DNA of 32,685 bases from a virus, in IMG/VR virus record IMGVR_UViG_3300033156_000450, positions 1 to 32,685 of that record. The stretch is one strand, 5' to 3'. Each line of letters starts with the position of its first letter. Position 1 is the first letter of the stretch. The translations under genes were made by a program, and so were the position numbers. Below are positions 18,963 to 27,276 of the stretch, piece by piece. The notes under the pieces are model-generated. The model saw only the letters and a list, made by a program, of their open reading frames with translations. It was not told where the DNA came from and ran no database searches.

Positions 18963-21079
18963 TCGGTCGACACCTCCGTGAGAGACAACATCACACCGCC
19001 GTAGAGGCCGGAGCCGGTCATGTAGATTTCCTCCTCAGCGATAGACGTCACCTTACCTCGGAGAACATTGCCCCGGTCGTCCCGGTAGGTGGCCGCCGCC
19101 GAGGTTGAGAATAGGTCGTAGACGGCATCCCGTCCCGTGGTATTGCTGAACCTAATGTCCAGGTCTACCTCCTGCGGTGCCCATCCCCGGTCCTGCACCT
19201 GATAATGTCCGTCGAGGTCCAATCGCTTGCTCGACCGACGGCCCCGCGTGAATCGGGGAGGACGACGCAGGTAGATTTGACTGTCGCCGATCCAGGAGCC
19301 CACGAACGTCACGGAGCCGGAAACCCCGGTGGACAAAGGGGACTCCGTCTCGTCGGTGGCAATAGCCGAAACGGCGTAGGTGTAGGTTGTGCCACTTGCC
19401 GCCGTCTCGTCGTCGTGGGAAGTGGTATCGAGGATGGACAGGTTGATCGCCTCATAGGCACTGGTGCCCGCCGAGGCCAGTCTGCGGTAGAGGTTGTAGC
19501 CGGACAGTATCTCCGCACTGCTGCTGGTCCAAGACAGTTGCACCTCAGCCGCAGAGGATGCGCCTGTTGCCGCCAGTCCGGTAGGGGCGGTGATACCAAA
19601 CTGCATCCAGGTAGGTGTTGCGTAATCAGACCATGTCAGACCGGATTCGTAGCATCTGACGCGGGCGCGGTAGAGGGTATCGTATCCGAGTCCGTCCCCG
19701 GTGACCATGGCATCATTTGCGCCGGTGGACGTCACCTCGCCCGAGTCGTAGATGACAGTGCCCTCTTCGTCCAGGACCTGCGTTTGATATTTCGACTGAG
19801 TGCCCCCATAGGTCCAGGTGAGGGTAGGTGTAACGTCGTTGTTGGCGGTCGAGGGAGCGACCTGGGAGCCGGTGGGATAGGTCATGCTGGGGGTGGGGAG
19901 GGTGTAGATGAACTCCAGCTTGGGGCGCTGGGAGGTCGTGCCGTAGTCGCCAGAGCGGAAATCTACAACTGCGTTGGTTCCTGTGCTATTGGGATAGAGA
20001 TAGAAACCATAGTGTGTGTAGGTGGCGTCGGCCCAGTGTTGCAGAAGAGAGGTTACATCCCAAGCGTGGAATCCAAGATCGCTATCCGTTGTAAATGTAA
20101 TCGTATCATAGACCGTGGAGCCCTTGTTGTTGGCCATGGTATTCCACGTCGCGGAGGACGACGCCCACGAAGTTGAGCAGCGATAGAGTTGTGCTGGCAA
20201 CGCAATAGTCGACGTGTTGGCGATGTTGTATGCATTAAGCGACAATGTTCCGGTTGTAACGGTAATTGGTTTTCCCACATATGTGTCAAAGCCCGTGGTC
20301 TCCACTAGTACGTGTTTTTCAAATTTATCGCGACACCTCAGCTGAAGGTAGGTTTCTGTGCCGTAATTATCCGCAGGGTCATCTTTGTGGATAAACGTAT
20401 CCTTCCCCGGCCCCGGTTGGAGCGTTACGCTCGGGTCGACGGTCGCGGGCCATGCCCGATCCGGTGCGCTCAGCCAGTCGACATTGACGGTGAGAGTAAT
20501 CGTATGCCCGCGCAGGGATACACTTACATTGCCCTCATTGCCCTCAGCATCGACAACGGTAGGGGCGGGAATGCGGGCGATTACGGCATCATCGGCGGTA
20601 AGGAGAATGACCTGTCCCTCCTGGCGGGCCTTAACGCCCACGGAGTGCATCGAGAACACATACTCAATCGGAGCGTCTGGCCCGTCCAGAACGATGTCCT
20701 CTTTAACGCCCTCGGGGCGGACGGACAGCCGCAGGTCGGCAGACTGCCACAGACCGGGGTAGGTTATACTACCGCCATCAAGCTTTGGCTTGCACTGCTG
20801 GACTGCCTGTGGGGCGAACGATACGTGGCGGCCCGGACCGAACCCAATACGCCAGTTGCCATGACGGCCAAAGCGCGACCAGTGCTGGCCTTTGCAGCGA
20901 TATTCATACCCGGTCTGGGCCGCCCGGTCGTCCTTGCCAATGATGCCCCTGTACTGCTCCAGCTGGCCCGTATCGCGGTCGTGGTAGTGCATTCCTTGCT
21001 GGACGACTACGCGGCGCTTACCATCGCCAATATCATAGGTCTTGCTGTGCAGTGTGCGGAGTTCGGGTAACTCACGCAT
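18959..21079 (-). CDS. DNRLRE- and fibronectin-type tail protein, 706 aa
   Basis: ATG 21079 lies six bases after AGGTAGGTG; the GTG at 21088 abuts the Shine-Dalgarno. Domains in order: an N-terminal beta-rich region (1-210), a DNRLRE-like module (about 220-385; GPGKDTFIHKDDPADNYGTE), two fibronectin-III-like domains (about 395-490 and 495-590), and a C-terminal strand-rich domain (about 595-706; DSQIYLRRPPRF) that resembles distal-tail (Dit) proteins in position. DNRLRE modules are usually found in secreted proteins of bacteria and archaea, not in phage tails. It sits between the tape measure and the hub, the usual place of Dit. Whether the middle is a receptor-binding spike is inference. Confidence 0.7.
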   Translation of the reverse strand: MRELPELRTLHSKTYDIGDGKRRVVVQQGMHYHDRDTGQLEQYRGIIGKDDRAAQTGYEYRCKGQHWSRFGRHGNWRIGFGPGRHVSFAPQAVQQCKPKLDGGSITYPGLWQSADLRLSVRPEGVKEDIVLDGPDAPIEYVFSMHSVGVKARQEGQVILLTADDAVIARIPAPTVVDAEGNEGNVSVSLRGHTITLTVNVDWLSAPDRAWPATVDPSVTLQPGPGKDTFIHKDDPADNYGTETYLQLRCRDKFEKHVLVETTGFDTYVGKPITVTTGTLSLNAYNIANTSTIALPAQLYRCSTSWASSSATWNTMANNKGSTVYDTITFTTDSDLGFHAWDVTSLLQHWADATYTHYGFYLYPNSTGTNAVVDFRSGDYGTTSQRPKLEFIYTLPTPSMTYPTGSQVAPSTANNDVTPTLTWTYGGTQSKYQTQVLDEEGTVIYDSGEVTSTGANDAMVTGDGLGYDTLYRARVRCYESGLTWSDYATPTWMQFGITAPTGLAATGASSAAEVQLSWTSSSAEILSGYNLYRRLASAGTSAYEAINLSILDTTSHDDETAASGTTYTYAVSAIATDETESPLSTGVSGSVTFVGSWIGDSQIYLRRPPRFTRGRRSSKRLDLDGHYQVQDRGWAPQEVDLDIRFSNTTGRDAVYDLFSTSAAATYRDDRGNVLRGKVTSIAEEEIYMTGSGLYGGVMLSLTEVSTE

Positions 21080-21088
21080 GGTTTTCAC

Positions 21089-23464
21089 CTACCTAATTAT
21101 CTCGGCATGTCTGCTATTGCGTATCGCCCGAACTACGGCGGCCTCGATACGACGCGCCATTGATTCGGTGTCGTCTTCACTCCGCACTTGTGGATTGTTG
21201 ATGTTGACCGTGACTGTAATATCTCCACCCATGTTCCCCAGTTTGTTGAGAGGGACGATGAGTTCCGGGCCCGCTTCTCCGACCATCGCAGGGGTCGGAG
21301 ACGTCACCAGCCCGCCGTTCGCCAGACCGGGAGGGGCCACGCCGTAGCGGCGCTCGAACCACGCCCGTTGCCATTCTGGAGTTGCGGCGTGGTAGTCTCT
21401 TTGTACTTGTTGCCACGCGGCGGTCAATTGTTCGCGGCTGAGCATCGAACCGGCCCATTCGCGGGCCATGCCCATCCCGATGGGCAACCCACCCTGCATG
21501 GCGGCCAGCGCCCGCTGTAGGGCTCCGACGTAGCGGCTTTCCGCCGTCTTGGCCGTGGCCTCCATCTGTTCCTGCTGGGCCAGCAGCGCCTCGGTCGTAG
21601 ACCGGATTTCGGCCCCCAGTTCGGCCTCCTGCAACTGAGTGTTCAGGAGTTCGAGATTCAGTTCTTGGGCCTCAACACTGGTTGCACCTGTCGCCGCTAT
21701 CTGCTGGTCGAGGGCGGACTGCAGGACGGCGATCTTGTCACGAACACCCTCCATTACCGTACCCAGGAGCTCTTTCCGTCTGGTGAGAATGTCCGTCTGG
21801 TCGGCCAAACCCCTCATCGATGCAAGCTCCGTCTGCATCGTCAGGGTCAATGCCTGCAGCTTGCTGTCGGCCAGCATGATTGCCTGCTCCATCGCGGTTA
21901 GGCCGTCGGTCGCTCCTCCAGTACCACCCGCCGCATCGGCCACCGCCTGAATCTGCCGTGCCTGGGCCTTTGTTGTTTCCACAAACCGTCTCATGGCCCG
22001 GTCTTCCTCAAACATCCCAGCCGCAGATTCCGTAACTGGCAGAGTCGCTTCGCGGGCCGCCCTTTGCTGAATCGCCACCAGGTCAGGGATGCCTCCAGGT
22101 GCAAACATGCTCGGCGTGATTGTCTCCACCGCGCCCGTCTCCTGCATCCTCTGGGCGAGGGATACGCCAGCACCGATTGATGCACCGGCTAGGCCGATAG
22201 GCCCGAACATGCCCATCTTGGCGTACATGCCCGCGAGTGCCCTAGCTACAATCGGTGCGTTCGTGATGATATTGCCCATCAGGATAAGGACCGGGCCTAT
22301 TGCGGCCGCCAGTAGACCGAAACCGATTATCGCCTTCTGGATGTCTGGGTCCAACTCTGCAAATGCCTTGGCATTGTCACGGATACCTTCTGCGAGGTCG
22401 ACGACATAGGGCAGAAGAGTCTCACCGATTTCGATTGACGTCGCCGCTAGCTGCGCTTTCAATTCGGCGAACGTTTGGGCAGCCGTGCTCTGGACGGCCT
22501 CGAATCCCTCATTGGTCATGCCCAGACTGTTGTTGATGGACTCCGAAATCTGTACAAACGTCTCGCCCTGACTGGCTGCCGTGCCTAGCACACCGGCGAG
22601 GGCACGGACATTAGGAATTACCTGCGCCAACATCTCCTCATTACCGGCAAATGCTCCGACCAGATCGACCAGGGCCTGTGCCAGACCGCGCTCCTGGATG
22701 GACGCCCGCAGGTCATCTATGGTCATGCCGACCGTGGCCAATGCCTCACGTGACATTTTCGTGGGTTTGAGGACTAGACTCAATGTGCCGCGCAGAGCAG
22801 TAACGGCCTCCTCCGCCGAGACGCCGATGCGGGTGAATGTAGCAACAAACGCGCCCAACTGCTCAAATGAGACGCCCGCCTGTGCCGCTATGCCCATCAC
22901 ACGACCGAGGCTGCCTGCAAGATCGGCGGCTTCCAGGTTACCCTCTCGAACCGTTGCGACCAGAATGTCCGTTGCTCTAGCGGCAGACAGATTGGCGGGA
23001 CCATATGCCTGCATCGCGCCGGTAACGGCCCTGGCTATCACTCGTGTTTCACCCAGGCCGATTGCTGATGCCTTCGCGGCAGCTTCAACGATTTTCAGCG
23101 ACTCAGCCCCACGCACACCGGCAGAAGTGACTACAAACAGCGCTTCAGACAGTTCCTGTGGCGTTTTGCCGAGAGCAGGACCCATCGCCTTGATGCTATC
23201 CCGCCATTTATCCACCTGTTCGGCCGCTATGCCAACGAGAGTATGGACCTTCATCATACTGGCCTCGAAGTCAGTCGCCATTTTAATGCTCGCCCCCGCA
23301 ATGAGGGCAATAGGGGCAGTAATATAGGTGCTCATGACCCGGCCCGTGGCCTTCATCTGACTGCCGAGTTTACCGAGGTTCTTCTCAGCCCTTGTCATCG
23401 CCATGTTAAAGTCCCGTGCGTCGGCGGTGATTTTGTATCCGAGTACGCCCAGGAGCGTCGCCAT
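21089..23464 (-). CDS. tail tape measure protein, 791 aa
   Basis: ATG 23464 follows GGGAGGTG with a five-base gap. A TP901-type core at about residues 60-330 is clear: TDFEASMMKVHTLVG, TPQELSEALFVVTSAGV, LGRVMGIAAQAGVSFEQLGA and FTRIGVSAEEAVTALRG. A membrane-like stretch (about 385-440) and a long helical section (about 530-680) follow. The length sets tail length in siphoviruses, so a tail of roughly 120 nm would be expected by the usual 0.15 nm per residue. Chaperone genes G and GT lie just upstream, as always. Confidence 0.92.
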   Translation of the reverse strand: MATLLGVLGYKITADARDFNMAMTRAEKNLGKLGSQMKATGRVMSTYITAPIALIAGASIKMATDFEASMMKVHTLVGIAAEQVDKWRDSIKAMGPALGKTPQELSEALFVVTSAGVRGAESLKIVEAAAKASAIGLGETRVIARAVTGAMQAYGPANLSAARATDILVATVREGNLEAADLAGSLGRVMGIAAQAGVSFEQLGAFVATFTRIGVSAEEAVTALRGTLSLVLKPTKMSREALATVGMTIDDLRASIQERGLAQALVDLVGAFAGNEEMLAQVIPNVRALAGVLGTAASQGETFVQISESINNSLGMTNEGFEAVQSTAAQTFAELKAQLAATSIEIGETLLPYVVDLAEGIRDNAKAFAELDPDIQKAIIGFGLLAAAIGPVLILMGNIITNAPIVARALAGMYAKMGMFGPIGLAGASIGAGVSLAQRMQETGAVETITPSMFAPGGIPDLVAIQQRAAREATLPVTESAAGMFEEDRAMRRFVETTKAQARQIQAVADAAGGTGGATDGLTAMEQAIMLADSKLQALTLTMQTELASMRGLADQTDILTRRKELLGTVMEGVRDKIAVLQSALDQQIAATGATSVEAQELNLELLNTQLQEAELGAEIRSTTEALLAQQEQMEATAKTAESRYVGALQRALAAMQGGLPIGMGMAREWAGSMLSREQLTAAWQQVQRDYHAATPEWQRAWFERRYGVAPPGLANGGLVTSPTPAMVGEAGPELIVPLNKLGNMGGDITVTVNINNPQVRSEDDTESMARRIEAAVVRAIRNSRHAEIIR

Positions 23465-23549
23465 TCCGTCACCTCCCAAGATAGAGGACCGCACGGCAGC
23501 AGGGATGCGAGGAGGGGGTGCCCACAACCCTGCCACCGGCGGTCATAAT

Positions 23550-24097
23550 CTAGCTCTTAGCCTTGCGCTTGGCCTCTTCCAGGGCCTTTTCCTCAAACTC
23601 GGCCTTGAGTATGTAGTACGCCTCGTGCTCCGAGAGTTCGCGGCTGCTCATGCGATCCAGCATTTCGGCAACGGTCATTCCCCCCAGGTCATGTGCTAAG
23701 CGGAAGTGGAAGTATCGCCTGGGGTTTCGTCGGAGTTTCCCACTAGCTCTTCGATATCCTCACCGCTGAGGCCGTTGAGCTTTTGGGCGACGTTGAACAG
23801 CCGCTGAATTGCCGCGCATGATTTGTTGCCCAATGAGTCAATGTCGCCCTTGCTGAACATCGGCTTGCCGTCGTTGTCGACGATGCACCGGACCAACAAC
23901 CGGGCGCGCAGGTTTTCGAAGTTCAGCTTCGTATTCCGGCCCCGGACCTGGAAGTTCTCGGCCTCGAACGCGTCCCGCTCCGTGCCAGTCATCCCACGCA
24001 TCCGGACCTTGCCGCCCCATTCGGGGACGTCGACCTCGACGGTTTCAATGTCCTTGGCGCGAAGTATCTCGTCCCGAGAGAGAAACTTGCCCGTCAT
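23550..24097 (-). CDS. tail assembly chaperone GT, made by -1 frameshift
   Basis: This entry spans a frameshift product. The G frame is read from ATG 24097 to Asn121. Ribosomes slip back one base at GGGAAAC (23741-23735), and reading continues in the -1 frame for 61 more residues to TAG 23550, giving 182 residues. The extension (RRYFHFRLAHDLGG and on, then MSSRELSEHEAYYIL) has the S-S-R-E-L-x-E-x-x-A-Y-Y motif common in T extensions of siphovirus tail chaperones. Such GT proteins bind the tape measure and the tail tube during assembly. A separate 42-residue start at ATG 23678 is possible but its Shine-Dalgarno is weak. Confidence 0.85.
23696..24097 (-). CDS. tail assembly chaperone G, 133 aa
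   Basis: This 133-residue acidic protein starts MTGKFLSRDEILRAKD and continues with VDVPEWGGKVRMRGMTG and ERDAFE, the pattern of siphovirus G chaperones (tail assembly chaperone, gpG-like). It ends in a short acidic tail (ETPGDTSTSA). Both G and GT are needed for tail assembly, usually in a ratio set by slippage. ATG 24097 has AAAGGACGGGG upstream. Confidence 0.8.
   Translation of the reverse strand: MTGKFLSRDEILRAKDIETVEVDVPEWGGKVRMRGMTGTERDAFEAENFQVRGRNTKLNFENLRARLLVRCIVDNDGKPMFSKGDIDSLGNKSCAAIQRLFNVAQKLNGLSGEDIEELVGNSDETPGDTSTSA
23735..23741 (-). promoter_or_regulatory. slippery heptamer GGGAAAC
   Basis: In the zero frame the codons read GTG-GGA-AAC, so G-GGA-AAC fits X-XXY-YYZ exactly, as lambda G/T does with GGGAAAG. 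The -1 frame is open from 23759 to 23552, and the G frame stops at 23696, 37 bases later. Position, frame and extension all agree. Confidence 0.88.
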
Positions 24098-24117
24098 CTA
24101 TACCCCGTCCTTTCTGT

Positions 24118-24744
24118 TTAGCCGAACGTGATTGCCCTGTCGTCTGCATCCAGGGTCCCAGACCACGATACCGCTCCTTCCACTAACCCGTCGACGGCCG
24201 CAGACACATCATCGGTATTCAGGACCGCCCAGGCACGGGCGAAGTAGGTGTCCGTGCTCGCATGGAACATCTCAATGACGCAGGGCTGCTGACTCGTGCT
24301 GGTGAGGATGTCGACGAACGTATTGTCTGAATACCACTCGCTGAGTGAACCGGACACGTCCTTCAAGCCCTGAATGCGGGTCCGCCAACTGTCGCCGAAT
24401 ACACTGTCGTCGAGGTTGTTTGCCGACACGGAGATGGTCCACGCATGGGCATTCGCCGCCGACGATAGGGGCACATAATCTCCTGAAAGCGTGACCGCTC
24501 CACGAGACGTTGCCGCCACTGCAAACGACACCGATCCGGCGAGTCTGTCCAGTGTGTAGGTCTCGGTGCTGGTGGACCCGTCCACATAGACGATCATCGT
24601 TGCCGTACTGCCCCAGGGCTCTTTGTTGATGTCTGTCGATGATACGTAGTAGACCTGATAGTCGGTGCTCGCACATGCCTCGGTAACGAATGACACCGGC
24701 GCGCCGGAGACTTTTACCAACGCATGGTTACCTGCATATGCCAC
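24118..24744 (-). CDS. tail tube-like protein, second copy, 208 aa
   Basis: GTG 24744, seven bases after GGGAGGTG, opens 208 residues. The region around residues 115-135 (SVFGDSWRTRIQGLKDVSGS) matches THFGDDWRQRIYGIGDVTYS in the upstream gene, and both continue into a W/F-Y/W-D/S strand and end with a D-x-x-A-x-V-D-G-x-V tail (AAVDGLVEGAVSWSG against ASVDGAVTFSAEL). The N-terminal 90 residues here are extra, possibly an added immunoglobulin-like or decoration domain. It may be an alternative tube, a tail collar or a tube-tip protein. Confidence 0.7.
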   Translation of the reverse strand: MAYAGNHALVKVSGAPVSFVTEACASTDYQVYYVSSTDINKEPWGSTATMIVYVDGSTSTETYTLDRLAGSVSFAVAATSRGAVTLSGDYVPLSSAANAHAWTISVSANNLDDSVFGDSWRTRIQGLKDVSGSLSEWYSDNTFVDILTSTSQQPCVIEMFHASTDTYFARAWAVLNTDDVSAAVDGLVEGAVSWSGTLDADDRAITFG

Positions 24745-24781
24745 AGGGCTTCACCTCCCATTGATGTACTGCCCAGAGACA

Positions 24782-25177
24782 TCAGGTGGAAGCCCCGAAC
24801 GTGGAGGCACCGACGAGTTCCGCGCTAAACGTTACCGCGCCATCGACCGAAGCCCCGATGTCGAACGAGTTCACGCGCACCAACTGCTTGAACCCCGTGG
24901 ACCCGTCGGGCAAAACGGTGATGTAGAGGTCGGTGTTGTTGATGAGAGAGTCCTTGATCTTTACCTGCCCATTGGTGTCGTCCGGGTCCCAGAATCCGCC
25001 CACCGAATACGTCACATCGCCAATGCCGTAGATGCGCTGCCGCCAGTCGTCGCCGAAATGCGTTACGTCGATCGGACCACCGGAATTCGACATCGTAAAC
25101 GAGTTGAGCTCGTCCACCGCCGTCAGTGTGCCACCGGTCGAAACCTTGATCACCACGTCCTTGCCGTCCAGAGACAT
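24782..25177 (-). CDS. major tail tube protein, 131 aa
   Basis: This 131-residue beta-rich protein has the tube-protein core H-F-G-D-D-W-R-x-R-I-Y-G-I-G-D-V plus a following G-G-F-W-D-x-D-D turn. It lies directly after the tail terminator and before the chaperones, the fixed place of the major tail protein in siphoviruses. ATG 25177 has GGGAGTG eight bases ahead. The upstream gap (25178-25300) holds nothing else I can support. Confidence 0.78.
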   Translation of the reverse strand: MSLDGKDVVIKVSTGGTLTAVDELNSFTMSNSGGPIDVTHFGDDWRQRIYGIGDVTYSVGGFWDPDDTNGQVKIKDSLINNTDLYITVLPDGSTGFKQLVRVNSFDIGASVDGAVTFSAELVGASTFGAST

Positions 25178-25300
25178 GTAGCCGTCACTCCCTGTCTGTT
25201 CTCACCTCCCCTGGTGGCAACCCCAATACAAGGATGCGCCCCGGCAGGCGGTGGGGTAAAGCCGCTTTTCGCCGCGTCCGGCTATCCAGGGCGCAAGGGT

Positions 25301-25711
25301 TTACGTTGTCTGGTACATGCAGCGGAAGTTTAGTGCCCAATGGTAATAACCGTTTTCGTCCTGCTCAATCCAGATCGGCCCCGACTGTTCTGCCCGCAAA
25401 TCCATGTAGGCTGGACTGCCGATGCTGGCACTCTGCAGGGTGTCGTATACATCCTGCGCCAGAGCGTAGCCCGTACTGAACCCGGTGCTACGGACTCTCA
25501 CCTGCATCGTGGGCCACCTGATTTCCGTCGCCGTGCCGAAAATGCGGGAAGCAGGTCCGCCGCCGGTGCCCTGGACGAACAGCGCCGTCGCTTCTATGCC
25601 CTGTGCGGTGGAGGGTGGCCGCAATGGGCCAATGAACAGGTCCGAACCCAGGGTAGCAACGCCCTGCGTGGACAAATATGTTGCGATATCCTCCGGGAGT
25701 TTATGACTCAC
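25301..25711 (-). CDS. tail terminator protein, 136 aa
   Basis: This 136-residue protein resembles phage tail terminators (gpU/minor capsid protein 3-like): a strand pair MQVRVRSTGFSTGYALAQDVYDTL and a final W-I-E-Q-D-E-N-G-Y-Y-H-W strand before the C terminus. It would cap the tail tube and join it to the head. GTG 25711 overlaps the gp10-like gene's stop (GTGA). Confidence 0.65.
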   Translation of the reverse strand: MSHKLPEDIATYLSTQGVATLGSDLFIGPLRPPSTAQGIEATALFVQGTGGGPASRIFGTATEIRWPTMQVRVRSTGFSTGYALAQDVYDTLQSASIGSPAYMDLRAEQSGPIWIEQDENGYYHWALNFRCMYQTT

Positions 25712-26166
25712 GTAGACCCGCCCTCCTCAGTGGGAGACTGCGGTACGTCGCCCTGCAACTGCTGCCCATAGTCCTGCACGTCCTGGTAGCGTTCGACATG
25801 CTCTTGGATACTCTCGGCCCAGCCGGGGGCGTCTTCCTTCACCGGCTGTTCGAGATATTTCGCCTGCCCGCCCGAGGGATGATTTAACGACAGGTCCTCG
25901 TGCTGCTTGATTGCGTAGTCCGACGCCGGGCCGCCGTAGCCCATTTCGAGAGAGATGAGACCGGCGATGACACGGGGCAAAGTTACGTATCCCGAACCGC
26001 GCAGAGTGCCGAGGTCGACGGGCACAAAATCCCGCTTGCTTCGGGTCATGGTTTTCGACGCCTCGATGTACAGCCCGCTGGCTATGGCCCGTTTCTCATG
26101 CTCAATCTGCTTGCGGGTCCGCTCCTGTGCCTCTGTCACCCCGGTGATCCTAACGTGCTCTGACAT
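25708..26166 (-). CDS. HK97 gp10-like tail completion protein, 152 aa
   Basis: This 152-residue protein has P-V-D-L-G-T-L-R-G-S-G (about 47-57) and a HPSGGQAKYLEQPV motif (about 95-108), both typical of the HK97 gp10/minor capsid protein 2 family. It would act at the head-tail junction during tail attachment. The ATG at 26166 lies 17 bases inside the preceding gene. Its C-terminal part is acidic and helical. Confidence 0.82.
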   Translation of the reverse strand: MSEHVRITGVTEAQERTRKQIEHEKRAIASGLYIEASKTMTRSKRDFVPVDLGTLRGSGYVTLPRVIAGLISLEMGYGGPASDYAIKQHEDLSLNHPSGGQAKYLEQPVKEDAPGWAESIQEHVERYQDVQDYGQQLQGDVPQSPTEEGGST

Positions 26167-26494
26167 TGCCGCTCAACCATGTTTTGTGGTAATCGGTGTT
26201 GCCGTTCTCATCAACCCGCTCTGCTACGTGGGCCACAACCCTACCCGGTTGCGAGGTGCTATCTCCCGGCAACCAGATTCGGTCGCTGATGCCGATAACC
26301 GAGGTGGTAATGAGCTTGTGACTACTCATCAGTTCCTGTCCCGCCGTGTCGAACAATTTGGTCTGCTCCCCCACGATCCGGGCGGCCATCGTGGTTGCAG
26401 TGGCATATGTGATTTCGCCGTAGTTGTTGACGGTGGTTGACGGTGCGGCCACCCTGATTGTCTGGCCCAGCTGGGTCGCAAGCTGTGCGTCCAT
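26150..26494 (-). CDS. head closure / head-tail joining protein, 114 aa
   Basis: ATG 26494, six bases after AGGGTGG and ten bases after the connector stop, is preferred over the long open frame to 26827, which would lie wholly across the connector gene. The 114-residue product is beta-rich, with MAARIVGEQTKLFDTAG, a SVIGISDRIWLPGD strand-turn and a final HVAERVDENGNTDYHKTWL. Size, fold type and order (connector, this, gp10-like, terminator) match siphovirus head-closure (minor capsid protein 1) proteins. Confidence 0.65.
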   Translation of the reverse strand: MDAQLATQLGQTIRVAAPSTTVNNYGEITYATATTMAARIVGEQTKLFDTAGQELMSSHKLITTSVIGISDRIWLPGDSTSQPGRVVAHVAERVDENGNTDYHKTWLSGNVRAR

Positions 26495-26504
26495 GTACAC
26501 CACC

Positions 26505-26927
26505 CTACGTGCTGCTCGAACTCTGCGGATAGTCGTCCATGCCGCGTTTGAAAAAGGGCTGAACATAATCGGTGTCCTGCGCTCTGGTGTCTTTTGTGGC
26601 CTCTGAGCGCCCGCCGACGAACAGCCGTGCACCGTAGCCTGCTTGCCTGCGCAGGATTTCCGCCCGCTTGGTGTAGGCCGCCGCTCTCTGACTGGCCTTG
26701 ACCGCAAGCCCCTCATTCTCCGTATCCGCTTGCCGGGAATAGGTGGCCGCAATTGAATCACAGCACCACGCGGCCGCCAGGGAGTGATTGCTGGAGTAGT
26801 TGGTGAGGACAGCGTTGATCTCCTCATCCGTCAGCAGGGCGGTGCCTGTCGAGGTGTCGCCAATCAGAAAGCGGACCGTCGACAGTCCGCTTGAACCAAC
26901 CGTTGTGCTGTTGTAGGTCGCGGTCAC
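26505..26927 (-). CDS. head-tail connector (gp6-like), 140 aa
   Basis: This 140-residue, mainly helical protein has V-R-F-L-I-G-D-T followed by LLTDEEINAVLTN, the common start of gp6-type connectors. Helices AAAWCCDSIAATYSR and SQRAAAYTKRAEILRRQA follow. It would form the ring below the portal. GTG 26927 is used. It sits between a beta-rich structural gene and head closure. Confidence 0.8.
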   Translation of the reverse strand: MTATYNSTTVGSSGLSTVRFLIGDTSTGTALLTDEEINAVLTNYSSNHSLAAAWCCDSIAATYSRQADTENEGLAVKASQRAAAYTKRAEILRRQAGYGARLFVGGRSEATKDTRAQDTDYVQPFFKRGMDDYPQSSSST

Positions 26928-26940
26928 CGCCCATCACTCC

Positions 26941-27276
26941 CTAAGCGCTGTATCGCTGTGTCTTGCCGTGAATCCAGACGTGGCCCTTGGTTCCTGCCGC
27001 TGTGGACTCGCCCAGCGTGACGATGATTTTTCGGCCCGGCTGGACGGGAATACCTGCGGGGAACTCGATGCTGAATGTATCGTCGATGTAGTTGGTCCAA
27101 AGCGTCCCCGAACTGGTGGCCACCGTCAGAGTCTTCGGCGTCCCGGCTGCGGAGTACCCGCCGCTGATGCCGAAAATGATGTGCTGGCTGGCCGTGCTGG
27201 CGGCCTTCGTAACGCTCGGGGCGGTGCTCGATGCCGTAGAACCCTCCAGCCAACCGAAAATGGCGTTAATCCCCAT
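26941..27276 (-). CDS. beta-rich structural protein, 111 aa
   Basis: ATG 27276 has AGGAGG eight bases upstream, so the longer frame to 27360 is not used. The 111-residue product has strands HIIFGISGGYSAAGTPKTLTV, then FSIEFPAGIPVQPGRKIIVT, then GHVWIHGKTQRY. It is serine/threonine-rich near the N terminus. Its place between the zinc-finger protein and the connector points to a head or neck decoration protein; no family is recognised. Confidence 0.6.
   Translation of the reverse strand: MGINAIFGWLEGSTASSTAPSVTKAASTASQHIIFGISGGYSAAGTPKTLTVATSSGTLWTNYIDDTFSIEFPAGIPVQPGRKIIVTLGESTAAGTKGHVWIHGKTQRYSA

Noticed and set aside
23679-23685. GGGGGGA as the tail-chaperone slippery site
   Set aside because: It lies after the stop codon of the G frame (23696-23698), so ribosomes reading G never reach it. 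GGGAAAC at 23735-23741 is in frame and upstream of the stop.
25178-25300. Extra small gene in the gap before the tail tube gene
   Set aside because: No frame with a start, ribosome-binding site and reasonable length was found; a weak GC stem is the only structure seen.
26495-26827. Long N-terminal extension of the head-closure gene
   Set aside because: It would overlap nearly the whole connector gene in another frame; ATG 26494 has a ribosome-binding site just after the connector stop.
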